64,000 bases of DNA from Gemmatimonadota bacterium (lineage in GTDB: Bacteria; Gemmatimonadota; Gemmatimonadetes; Gemmatimonadales; GWC2-71-9): positions 1-64,000 of the forward strand of contig QHUB01000008.1 in the NCBI GenBank assembly GCA_003221035.1. Reading direction: 5' to 3'. Each line of letters starts with the position of its first letter. The stretch's first letter is position 1. Below the pieces are notes generated by a model. That model saw only the letters and a program-made list of their open reading frames with translations. It had not been told where the DNA came from and did no database searches. Shown one piece after another: positions 1 to 7,752 of this stretch. The translations under genes were made by a program, and so were the position numbers.

Positions 1-69
1 GGCGGCGCGCGTAGATTGTGGAATGACTCTTTCTTCAGCGCGCCGCAGCTTAAGCGCGATTCGTTAGGC
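1..69 (+). repeat. attC-like recombination site A (left-truncated by window edge)
   Basis: ggcggcgcgcgtagattgtggaatgactctttcttcagcgcgccgcagcttaagcgcgattc-GTTAGGC; R' core GTTAGGC at 63-69; nearly identical to 591-680 and 2394-2483. Confidence 0.8.
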
Positions 70-76
70 GCGACGC

Positions 77-574
77 ATGGCAGAAGATGCGACGCCATAT
101 GCGTCAATTCACGACGCGCTCGGTGCTCTGGAGGACTACCTCGACCCACTGTCGTTCAGCGGGGATGATCCACACGTAGTGCGAATCGTCGTGCGCAGTG
201 GGGAGCAGTACCAAGCCAAGGTGCGGCAAGCGAACATGGACGAAATCACGCTCGTCAATCTCCCCCCTCATGGAGCGACGAAGCGGATCAACGCTGCCGA
301 CATCACCTACCTTGCAGTCGCTCTTCCAGCGCCCCGGCGTTGGCTGACTGTCGCGCTCACAACGCTCGGTCTGGGAGATATCGTTGTGGTAGGTGCCCGT
401 CTGTTACGCCCATGGCTAGGCGAAAACGCGCTGATAGTTCTGACCGTTGTAGTGGGAACCGCTGCGTTCATCCGGTTCGGCGCGTATGACCAACCTGGCA
501 GCAATCTGCTGCCCTGGGTGGTCACATTTTGCGAACCGACCGCCACATTTGGCGAACCGACCGCGTCTAGTTGA
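77..574 (+). CDS. hypothetical protein, probable two-TM membrane protein (cassette ORF)
   Basis: ATG 7 nt after attC-like R' core; hydrophobic segments near the C-terminus; ends before the next attC-like site. Confidence 0.6.
   Translation: MAEDATPYASIHDALGALEDYLDPLSFSGDDPHVVRIVVRSGEQYQAKVRQANMDEITLVNLPPHGATKRINAADITYLAVALPAPRRWLTVALTTLGLGDIVVVGARLLRPWLGENALIVLTVVVGTAAFIRFGAYDQPGSNLLPWVVTFCEPTATFGEPTASS
523..564 (+). repeat. 21-bp tandem duplication (2 copies, 1 mismatch) at the 3' end of the cassette ORF
   Basis: cacattttgcgaaccgaccgc / cacatttggcgaaccgaccgc. Confidence 0.85.
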
Positions 575-590
575 AGAACCTCTGCGTGGC

Positions 591-680
591 GCCTAACCAG
601 CGCGTGAAGCTGGCGGCGCGCGTAGATTAGGGAATGAATCTTTCTTCGGCGCGCCGCAGCTTAAGCGCGATTCGTTAGGC
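591..680 (+). repeat. attC-like recombination site B (complete, 90 bp)
   Basis: R'' GCCTAAC (591-597) and R' GTTAGGC (674-680) are exact complements; inner arms aagctggcggcgcgc / gcgcgccgcagctt are complementary except for one unpaired base. Confidence 0.88.
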
Positions 681-686
681 AGCAGC

Positions 687-1088
687 ATGAGAGAACATTT
701 TCTGCTTCCCCAACTCGGCGAGATCCGGTTCGTTCACGAACTGCCCCTCGTCGAGTTGTGTAATGGTCTGGTCGCGGGCGCGCTCGCTTGTGGCGTTGAG
801 CGTCTAGAAGTGTTGGCGCCGCAGGGTGGCGCGGCCATCGCCGAGATCCGCGCCTATAAGGGAGAGTTGGGTAGTCAGTACTTCGCACTGCCCTCGTCGA
901 TGCATCGCCGGGTTGTGCGCCGCTTCAAGGCGATGGCGAGGATGCGACGGGCTCGACCGGCAGACACACAGGGAGTCATCCGGTTTCAGAGGGGTCGTAG
1001 CAAGCCAATTCCAATTCGCGTCATGCTTAGCTCCCGTGCAGACGGGCAAGCCGATATGATCATGACGTTGCCGACTCGGGAGTCGTGA
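687..1088 (+). CDS. hypothetical protein (cassette ORF); distant resemblance to an N-terminal region of PilB/GspE-type ATPases
   Basis: ORF directly after R' core; segment GVIRFQRGRSKPIPIRVMLSSRADGQADMIMTLP; family guess is weak. Confidence 0.5.
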   Translation: MREHFLLPQLGEIRFVHELPLVELCNGLVAGALACGVERLEVLAPQGGAAIAEIRAYKGELGSQYFALPSSMHRRVVRRFKAMARMRRARPADTQGVIRFQRGRSKPIPIRVMLSSRADGQADMIMTLPTRES

Positions 1089-1092
1089 CTTT

Positions 1093-1476
1093 GTGCTGCT
1101 GCCTAACAAGCGCCTGAAGCTGGCGGCGCCGACTTGGACGCTCCTTCTTTGTTGCGGCATCGCCGCATGCCACCGACCCACTGAGGTTCGTGGAGTCTAC
1201 GTCGCTCAAGATGGTGCTGGGACGTTCTTTCCCTGCGATGAGCCCAATACCGCGCTCCTTGTACCAGATTCCGCGCTCGCCGCGCAGTACCAGGCAGCAG
1301 TCAGTGCTCCCACCCAAGGCATGTACGTGCGGCTACGCGGAATCAACACGCGCTCAGGAAGCATCTACAGCGGTCGACGGTACTTTGTGGTCCAACAAGT
1401 GTTGGAACTGCGGCCGCGAGCGAGCGGAGAATGTCCGCGGGTGGCACACTCGATGCCTTCAGTGTTGCCATCGTGA
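1093..1476 (+). CDS. hypothetical lipoprotein; annotated N-terminus (MLLPNKRLKLAAP) derives from attC sequence
   Basis: lipobox-like LLLCCGIAAC; residues PNKRLKLAA are the in-frame translation of gcctaacaagcgcctgaagctggcggcg; true start uncertain. Confidence 0.5.
   Translation: MLLPNKRLKLAAPTWTLLLCCGIAACHRPTEVRGVYVAQDGAGTFFPCDEPNTALLVPDSALAAQYQAAVSAPTQGMYVRLRGINTRSGSIYSGRRYFVVQQVLELRPRASGECPRVAHSMPSVLPS
1101..1130 (+). repeat. attC-like site C, left half only (R''/L'')
   Basis: GCCTAACaagcgcctgaagctggcggcgcc matches sites B/E; no matching right half. Confidence 0.65.
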
Positions 1477-1483
1477 GCGGGTT

Positions 1484-1510
1484 GCCTAACAAGACAACGA
1501 GCCGTAGGGA
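1484..1510 (+). repeat. degenerate attC-like site D
   Basis: GCCTAACaagacaacgagccgtaggg: R'' intact, R' degenerate (gtaggg), central arms lost. Confidence 0.4.
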
Positions 1511-1515
1511 ATACC

Positions 1516-2361
1516 ATGACTGACAAGAACGTCTGGTTTGTGACCGGAGCTGGCCGGGGCATGGGCGTTGATATCGCGAAGGCGGCGCTCGCCGCGGGCC
1601 ACGCGGTCGTGGCGACCGGCCGGAACACCAACCTGGTGGCCAAGGCGCTCGGCGCGGCCGACGACCTGCTCATCGTCAAGCTCGATGTCACCCGTCCTGA
1701 GGACGCCAAGGCGGCCGTGGCCGCGGGAGTCGAGCGGTTCGGACGAATCGACGTCCTCGTCAATAACGCGGGCAACTTCTACGCGGGGTTCTTCGAGGAG
1801 CTTCCTCCTGAGGACTTCAGGGCGCAGATCGAGACGAACCTGTTCGGCCCGGTGAACGTCACGCGCGCCACGCTTCCGGTCCTCCGCGCCCAGCGCCGCG
1901 GGGTGATCGTGACGATCTCCTCAACCGGCGGTATTACCGGACAGGCATTCGTTTCGGCCTACTCTGCGGCAAAGTTCGGCGTCGAGGGATGGATGGAATC
2001 GCTGGCCGAGGAGATCGCGCCGTTCGGCATCCGCACGATGCTTGTCGAGCCCGGCTTCTTCCGCACCGAGTTGCTCACAGACCAATCGACGGTGTGGCCC
2101 GAGGCTTCGATCGACGACTACGCCGCGAAGACCCGTGAGACGGTTGCTGGCTGGAAGAAAATGAACGGCTTGCAGGGCGGTGACCCCGGCAAGCTCGCCA
2201 AGGCACTTATCCAACTTGCGAGGCAAGCCGAACCTCCGAGGCGGTGGCCCGCCGGCGCCGACGCGGTCGAGACCTTCGAGAAGAAGGCCAAGGATTTGCT
2301 CGACCAGGCCAACGCCCATCGCACACTATCGGCGTCGCTCGCGCACGACGACGCCAAGTAA
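1516..2361 (+). CDS. SDR-family NAD(P)-dependent oxidoreductase
   Basis: TGAGRGMG cofactor motif, NNAG, YSAAKF catalytic motif; 281 aa. Confidence 0.95.
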   Translation: MTDKNVWFVTGAGRGMGVDIAKAALAAGHAVVATGRNTNLVAKALGAADDLLIVKLDVTRPEDAKAAVAAGVERFGRIDVLVNNAGNFYAGFFEELPPEDFRAQIETNLFGPVNVTRATLPVLRAQRRGVIVTISSTGGITGQAFVSAYSAAKFGVEGWMESLAEEIAPFGIRTMLVEPGFFRTELLTDQSTVWPEASIDDYAAKTRETVAGWKKMNGLQGGDPGKLAKALIQLARQAEPPRRWPAGADAVETFEKKAKDLLDQANAHRTLSASLAHDDAK

Positions 2362-2393
2362 GCGTCTAAGGCTAGCGCCATCTAACGCACGCG

Positions 2394-2483
2394 GCCTAAC
2401 AAGCGCTCGAAGCTGGCGGCGCGTGTAGATTAGGGAATGAGTCTTTCTTCAGCGCGCCGCAGCTTAAGCGCGATTCGTTAGCC
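2394..2483 (+). repeat. attC-like recombination site E (complete, 90 bp)
   Basis: GCCTAACaagcgctcgaagctggcggcgcgtgtagattagggaatgagtctttcttcagcgcgccgcagcttaagcgcgattcGTTAGCC. Confidence 0.85.
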
Positions 2484-2550
2484 GGCGGCGCCGCGCTTAC
2501 CTGATGCCATGGCGCCACATTATGAATCGTCGCATCTTGCTGCCACGGTG

Positions 2551-3084
2551 ATGAAACGACTTGCACCGCTTGTTATCGCCGCCCTCGTTGCCTGCTCCAA
2601 CTCGCCGACCGCGCTCGACCTCAGTGCACTCGACCTGAGTGGAAGGTGGACGCTCCTTGATTCCGCGACGGCGGTCCACGTGGATACCGACAGGGTTTAT
2701 GCCACGGTCGTGGCCCGCGGCACAGTCGTCCTCGCCACGCTCGGGACGCACACGTATACCGTGACCGAGGCGTTCTCACTACACTTCACGCTCATTGACT
2801 CGACGGCGCGGCTCACGATGTACGAATCTAACAGCGCCGGGCTGATACAAGACACCGTCGTTGTGCGTGCAGACTCCGTCTTCGGGCTCACTCCACATCC
2901 GATTGTTGCTCCGCCAGCGACGATCTCCGCGACGAGGATCTCGCTGCACGAGTCACGGGTCGATCCTGCCACGACCGACCCGGACGCAATGGGATGTGGC
3001 CGCGCCGTCTCCCTCTTTGCGCGCCTCGGATCGGCTCCCCATCCGTCCTCCTGTAAAGAAACGCTCCTCCTCGTCAAGCAGTAG
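2551..3084 (+). CDS. hypothetical lipoprotein (cassette ORF)
   Basis: MKRLAPLVIAALVACSNSPT lipobox; an upstream in-frame ATG at 2509 gives a less signal-like N-terminus. Confidence 0.6.
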   Translation: MKRLAPLVIAALVACSNSPTALDLSALDLSGRWTLLDSATAVHVDTDRVYATVVARGTVVLATLGTHTYTVTEAFSLHFTLIDSTARLTMYESNSAGLIQDTVVVRADSVFGLTPHPIVAPPATISATRISLHESRVDPATTDPDAMGCGRAVSLFARLGSAPHPSSCKETLLLVKQ

Positions 3085-3163
3085 GCTGTCGGGCGATTAT
3101 CGCTTTATGGTATGAGACGCCGAAGCAACGAAACCGCGTCCCCCGTTCCGCGTACGAAGGAGC

Positions 3164-4210
3164 ATGTGGGCTCACAAGGGCATTCTGCGTTTGGCCCCTT
3201 CGGTGGCGCTCGTGGGGTGCGCGATCGTCGGCGCGGTATCGCGACTTCATGGGCAAACCGTCCTCCCACGCGCACACCCGCTCGAGCCGATCGGCGCGAT
3301 TTCCGAGATGCTGGCGTCCCATCGCGTCGTCGCGGTCGGAAACGTCGAGTTTCGGGGCAACGAGCAATGCCAAGCATTCCTACGATCGCTGGTGCGTGAT
3401 TCCCGCTTCCTCGCGACGGGGACCGATATAGTCGTCGAATTTGGGAATGCGCGTTATCAGCCACTCATCGACCGGTTCGTTGCCGGCGAGGACGTTCCGT
3501 ACGGCGATCTGCGTCAGGTGTGGCAGAACACCACGCAAATCGAGTGGGAATGGGACCTGCCCATATACGAGGAGTTCTTTCGCACGGTGCGTGCGGTCAA
3601 TGCGTCGCTTCCGCGGCAACGCCAGTTGCGGGTGATCCTCGCCGATCCGCCCATCGACTGGTCGATCGTGCGCTCGAAAGCGGCACTCGATTCAGTGGCG
3701 ATCACGCGCGAGGACTACGCTGCTCGGGCGACTCAACGCGAGGTGCTCGCCCACGGCCGGCGCGCGCTCGTGATCTTCGGCGCAGGACATCTCCTGCGAC
3801 ATCCAGCATCGTCGAACCAGCGCGCCAATGGGCTCGTCGATCGACTCGAGTCGGAGGATGGGGTGATAGTGTTCACCGTCATTCCAGAAGTGCGGCGGAA
3901 TCTCACGACGCTGGACTCCACCGCGTCCAGCTGGCCGATTCCGAGTTTCGTCTCATTGCGCGGGACATCGCTTGGCGCCGCTCATTGGACGACACCTGAC
4001 GGCCGCGTCACGCCAGCGCTTCAAGATCAGGCGGATGCGATTCTCTTCCTCGGATCGCCGTCGTCCATGACGAGCGCGAGGTTGTCGCCAGCGTTGTGCG
4101 CGGACTCGGTTTACATGGCCATGCGATCGAGTCGTCTCGCGCTGCTGCCTCCGCCCCCTGGAGCGCCCATGAGTCCTGTCGACCTTCTGCGTTCCTCCTG
4201 CGGCCGTTGA
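3164..4210 (+). CDS. hypothetical secreted protein, possible ChaN/erythromycin-esterase-like fold
   Basis: 348-aa ORF with VVAVGNVEF, DIVVEFGNARYQ and ALVIFGAGHLLRH; assignment by resemblance only. Confidence 0.5.
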   Translation: MWAHKGILRLAPSVALVGCAIVGAVSRLHGQTVLPRAHPLEPIGAISEMLASHRVVAVGNVEFRGNEQCQAFLRSLVRDSRFLATGTDIVVEFGNARYQPLIDRFVAGEDVPYGDLRQVWQNTTQIEWEWDLPIYEEFFRTVRAVNASLPRQRQLRVILADPPIDWSIVRSKAALDSVAITREDYAARATQREVLAHGRRALVIFGAGHLLRHPASSNQRANGLVDRLESEDGVIVFTVIPEVRRNLTTLDSTASSWPIPSFVSLRGTSLGAAHWTTPDGRVTPALQDQADAILFLGSPSSMTSARLSPALCADSVYMAMRSSRLALLPPPPGAPMSPVDLLRSSCGR

Positions 4211-4287
4211 CAGGGTCGGTCGAGCGCGTACTTGTCATCCATGAACCTTCTAGTGCGGCGCCGCAGGTTAAGCGCGATTCGTTAGGC
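4204..4287 (+). repeat. attC-like site F (right half conserved, left half degenerate)
   Basis: ...gagcgcgta...gtgcggcgccgcaggttaagcgcgattcGTTAGGC; R' at 4281-4287; R'' not recognisable. Confidence 0.65.
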
Positions 4288-4290
4288 GGC

Positions 4291-4434
4291 ATGATGAAGC
4301 CAAACGTCATTCTAACAACGTCGTCTCTGGTCACAATCCTCTTAGTAACGTTTCACCTTGCCGACGACATGGTCCGGCAGATGGAACCGGCCAACCTCTC
4401 TAACCTTGTCGCTGAAACGCGATCCGTTAGATAG
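4291..4434 (+). pseudogene. short membrane ORF, possibly a truncated cassette gene
   Basis: MMKPNVILTTSSLVTILLVTFHLADDMVRQMEPANLSNLVAETRSVR*; ATG 3 nt after R' core; stop lies in a GTTAGATAG core-like sequence. Confidence 0.35.
4398..4432 (+). repeat. possible 35-bp attC remnant
   Basis: CTCTAAC...gaaacgcgatccGTTAGAT; outer arms complementary at 6/7, central part missing. Confidence 0.35.
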
Positions 4435-4445
4435 CGCTCGAACCC

Positions 4446-5258
4446 ATGCGCTTGAGTCACGCACTCGCCTTCTTCTCCTTCTCAGCGCTTATCGCTCCGG
4501 CGCGCGGGTCGGCCCAGGCCGTCGATAGCACCAGCGGCATCATGTTCATTTTCGAGCGATTCGCCGACGTTTACGGGAGCAGGCTCGTCGCTGCGTTCGA
4601 CTCGATCCCAGCCACTCGTTACGACTACCGTCCGACCCCGGCCCAGCAGTCGATCGGGTACATCGCGCAGCACCTGGAGCAGGCGAACTACGGGCTCTGC
4701 GAGCGCTTCTCGGACTTGAAGCACCCGAGGAGCGCCGCCGACTCGCTCGCCGACACCGTCAAAGCGCGGTGGCCCAAGGACACACTTGTGGCCCGCCTTC
4801 GCGCCTCACTCCGTTTCTGCGACGATGCGCTCGACCGTGCCGCCGGTCTTTCTTCGCCCGCCAACGCGAACAGTTTGCTTGGTTTCGAGACTGACCTGGC
4901 CGAGCACTACAGCCAGCTCGCCGTGTATATGCGCCTCCTTGGTCTGGTGCCGCCGTCGGCGTTGCCCCCTCGGCCCCGCGTCGCGATCACCCTCCCGCGC
5001 GCGACGCTCGCCTCGTACGTCGGGCAATACCGACTCGCGCCGGGCGTCGAGCTCGAGGTGACCCTTGACGGTGAGTCGCTTCTCGCTCGCGCCAGCACCG
5101 GGGGCGGGCCAGTCAAGCTGTGGCCGGAGGCGCCTAGTGAGTTCTTCGTGAAGGAGGCGGAGGCGCAAGTTACCTTCACCCGCAACGCGACGGGCGCGGT
5201 GACCGGACTTGTGCTGCATCAGTACGGACGCGACCGCGCCGGGGCCAAGATACAGTAG
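4446..5258 (+). CDS. DinB-like putative metal-dependent protein with signal peptide
   Basis: SIGYIAQHLEQANYGLC motif and helical DinB-like segment; cleavable signal MRLSHALAFFSFSALIAPARGSAQA. Confidence 0.75.
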   Translation: MRLSHALAFFSFSALIAPARGSAQAVDSTSGIMFIFERFADVYGSRLVAAFDSIPATRYDYRPTPAQQSIGYIAQHLEQANYGLCERFSDLKHPRSAADSLADTVKARWPKDTLVARLRASLRFCDDALDRAAGLSSPANANSLLGFETDLAEHYSQLAVYMRLLGLVPPSALPPRPRVAITLPRATLASYVGQYRLAPGVELEVTLDGESLLARASTGGGPVKLWPEAPSEFFVKEAEAQVTFTRNATGAVTGLVLHQYGRDRAGAKIQ

Positions 5259-5287
5259 TGTCAGCCGAGACCGTTCTGCCGAGCGTT

Positions 5288-5388
5288 GTCTAACACGCGC
5301 TTGACGCTGGCGTCGCCGTCTTGCAGGGGAGGCATCTGTTTGTGAAATCGTCCAGCTCGCGCCGCAGCTTAGGCGCAGTCCGTTAGAC
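5288..5388 (+). repeat. attC-like recombination site G (complete, 101 bp)
   Basis: GTCTAAC (5288-5294) ... GTTAGAC (5382-5388), exact complements; inner arm gcgccgcagcttaggcgc. Confidence 0.82.
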
Positions 5389-5409
5389 AGCGGGATCACG
5401 CTTCGGCTC

Positions 5410-5826
5410 ATGCGCCGTCCCGTCGGCCTTACTCTTCTTATCGCATTCTTTGTGTTCGGTGCGTTGATGGCCTTTCTCGCATTCTTAGGACTTCTGCTCC
5501 GGGGCCGCTTTCTTGCCTCGATGTGGCGGGCCAATCCCCAAGCACAAGTAGCATTGACGGCGCTCGGCAGTTGGGGCGTGTTGCTCATGCTGATCGTAGC
5601 GATGGCTTGTGCTCTTGCGGCGGTCGGGTTGGGGCGCCGAGTGCAATGGGGTCATCGCTTGGCGGTAAGCATTCTCGCCCTCAATCTCATCGCTGACCTC
5701 GGGAACGCGGTGATGCGAGGCGACCTTCGGACGTTGGTTGGAGTTCCGATCGGCGGGGCGATGATCTTTTACTTACTGAGGCCTCGCACGCGAGCACAAT
5801 TCGAGGTTCACTCGGCCGCTGTCTAA
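5410..5826 (+). CDS. hypothetical multi-TM membrane protein (cassette ORF)
   Basis: 138-aa hydrophobic ORF between attC-like sites G and H. Confidence 0.6.
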   Translation: MRRPVGLTLLIAFFVFGALMAFLAFLGLLLRGRFLASMWRANPQAQVALTALGSWGVLLMLIVAMACALAAVGLGRRVQWGHRLAVSILALNLIADLGNAVMRGDLRTLVGVPIGGAMIFYLLRPRTRAQFEVHSAAV

Positions 5827-5878
5827 GCAGCGCTTGAAGCTGGCGGCGCGCGTAGATTGGAAGCGCGGTGCGTTAGGC
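5821..5878 (+). repeat. attC-like site H (58 bp, right inner arm deleted)
   Basis: GTCTAAGcagcgcttgaagctggcggcgcgcgtagattggaagcgcggtgcGTTAGGC. Confidence 0.65.
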
Positions 5879-5917
5879 CGCCCCCGGCCCCCCAACGACC
5901 CTCGTTCCGTGAGGACC

Positions 5918-6280
5918 ATGCCAAGATTTATTGAGCATCCCGCTATCATCTCAGCCGCCGGAAACAAGACGAAGCGAATCGAGGAGTACGCCGGCCGCGT
6001 GAGCTCCGGCCAGAACGGCGTCAGCGTCGCCCGAATGATTTCGCCTGCTGGTTGGGCGGAGCCGGGTCAGCGTCCCGATTTCGAAGAAATCACGCTCGTT
6101 TTGCGAGGTCGCGTACGAGTCGAATATGAAGGCGGCGAGCACGAGGTTGCTGCAGGGCAGGCGATTGTGGCGTCGCCGGGGGAGTGGGTGCGCTACAGCA
6201 CTCCTGATCCCGATGGCGCCGAGTACATCGCGGTGTGTGTGCCCGCATTCTCTCCGGCGATCGTCCGTCGCGACGCGTAG
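5918..6280 (+). CDS. cupin-domain protein
   Basis: PDFEEITLVLRGRVRVEYEGGEHEVAAGQAIVASPGEWVRYSTP; the longer ORF call from 5834 begins MKLAARVDW, which is attC sequence. Confidence 0.82.
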   Translation: MPRFIEHPAIISAAGNKTKRIEEYAGRVSSGQNGVSVARMISPAGWAEPGQRPDFEEITLVLRGRVRVEYEGGEHEVAAGQAIVASPGEWVRYSTPDPDGAEYIAVCVPAFSPAIVRRDA

Positions 6281-6291
6281 CGTCCGAGGCC

Positions 6292-6390
6292 CTGGAGGTT
6301 GGGGACGGCTTCATGCTGATATGCGCGGTGGTAGAGTTCTGTTGTGAAATCTTCTCGCCCGCGCTACAGCTTGGGCGCGTCTCGTTAGGC
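6292..6390 (+). repeat. attC-like site I (G-type; left half degenerate)
   Basis: GTCCGAG...tctgttgtgaaatcttctcgcccgcgctacagcttgggcgcgtctcGTTAGGC; right half resembles site G. Confidence 0.55.
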
Positions 6391-6415
6391 AGCTCCATTG
6401 TTGGAGGACTATCCG

Positions 6416-6931
6416 GTGGAAGCTCGTCGCGTTTTCGCCCTCGTCGCTGTGCTCCTCGCATCGAGCACGGCTGCCTGCGATCCCTATGCATGCGGGACTG
6501 AGGCCCGGAGTGCGTCCTATGCGGGGGCTTTGGGCCAAGCGGTGCCTCTCGCGTCTCCGCCCGCAGCGGGCGATAGCGGGTGGATTTTTCTGGAGCTCAA
6601 TGAATGGCGTGGTTTTGAATCGCAGCAGGGGGTGATCGCCGCTGTGAACGTGCGGGGATACGTTACTGCGGTGAGCAAACTCCATGTCCATGAAGGCGCA
6701 CCTGACCGTCCGGGCCGGATCCTATGGGAGTCCGCCAACGGCTACCTAGCCGGCGATTCGATTTGGCAAACCGGCATCAATCGGTTCGAGGGTCCTGGGC
6801 CATGGAGCGATCTCTGGACCTTGCTGGACAGTGGCCGCGCGTACCTCGAAGTCCATTCTCCACTTGGGGACAGCGTTGCGGGCGGGCTACGTCAAGTGTC
6901 GAGCAGTCCGTATTCACCAGCTTGTACCTAG
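6416..6931 (+). CDS. lipoprotein with CHRD-like domain
   Basis: GTG start preceded by GGAGGA; lipobox SSTAAC; VSKLHVHEGAPDRPG and AYLEVHSPLGDSVAGGLR. Confidence 0.65.
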   Translation: MEARRVFALVAVLLASSTAACDPYACGTEARSASYAGALGQAVPLASPPAAGDSGWIFLELNEWRGFESQQGVIAAVNVRGYVTAVSKLHVHEGAPDRPGRILWESANGYLAGDSIWQTGINRFEGPGPWSDLWTLLDSGRAYLEVHSPLGDSVAGGLRQVSSSPYSPACT

Positions 6932-6971
6932 TCGGGGTTTTGGGGACCGCCGAGGATCGCCCGGAGAGAGC

Positions 6972-7304
6972 ATGGCTGCGCGCACGTTGAGAAGGAAATT
7001 CGTTGCCGGGTTGCTCACCGGGTTGCGCGTGGTGTGGCCCATCCTATCAGTCCTGCTGGGACTGATGATCGCGCTCGGCGTTATTGTCGGCCTGCGTGAA
7101 GGCTGGTCGCTGCACGAGTCGATCTATTTCGCCTTCGTGACCGGCCTGACGATCGGCTACGGCGATCTTTCGCCCCAGACACCGCTTACACGCATGCTGG
7201 CGATTGTTATTGGGGTGTGCGGATTGCTGCTGACGGCCCTGGTGGCTGCGATCGCCGTGAAGGCATTGACGGCAGCGACGAACGAAGGACCTGAAAATCA
7301 CTAG
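6972..7304 (+). CDS. two-TM potassium-channel-like protein
   Basis: selectivity-filter-like TGLTIGYGDLSPQT between two hydrophobic helices. Confidence 0.85.
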   Translation: MAARTLRRKFVAGLLTGLRVVWPILSVLLGLMIALGVIVGLREGWSLHESIYFAFVTGLTIGYGDLSPQTPLTRMLAIVIGVCGLLLTALVAAIAVKALTAATNEGPENH

Positions 7305-7696
7305 TGTCCCGGCTGGAAAAGCTCGATGGGATTCCCATCGGGATCCTCGATCTGAATCTGCCTGCCTCCGGGACCAATCTCCATCGCGTTGCGAAACGTG
7401 ATCCCATTATTGCGTAGCATCCCAATCGCTTCCGGGAGATCTTGGACGCGAAGAATCACGCGATTGTACCCTCCAGGGCCCTGCGGTCCGCCACTGGGCA
7501 ACGGCCGTGAACCAGACGCTTGCGGGCCGCTCAGGTGAATCTTCAATGTCCCAAGAGCTACGGTTGCGAACGCGGGAAGCTGCTGATACTCAACGGCAAA
7601 GCCAAGACGCTCATTATAGAACTCGACGGCGCGCTTTACGTCCGTGACCAAATAGCGGACGCCGTGAAAGCCGATGATGCCCAGGTCGTGTGGCAC
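7301..7696 (-). CDS. VOC/glyoxalase-family protein
   Basis: RYLVTDVKRAVEFYNERLGF...QIEDPDGNPIELFQP. Confidence 0.9.
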   Translation of the reverse strand: MPHDLGIIGFHGVRYLVTDVKRAVEFYNERLGFAVEYQQLPAFATVALGTLKIHLSGPQASGSRPLPSGGPQGPGGYNRVILRVQDLPEAIGMLRNNGITFRNAMEIGPGGRQIQIEDPDGNPIELFQPGH

Positions 7697-7752
7697 GGTG
7701 GCACTGGTTGATTGATGTGTCTCGCGATCAGAGGCTTAATCGCCGGGAGGCA

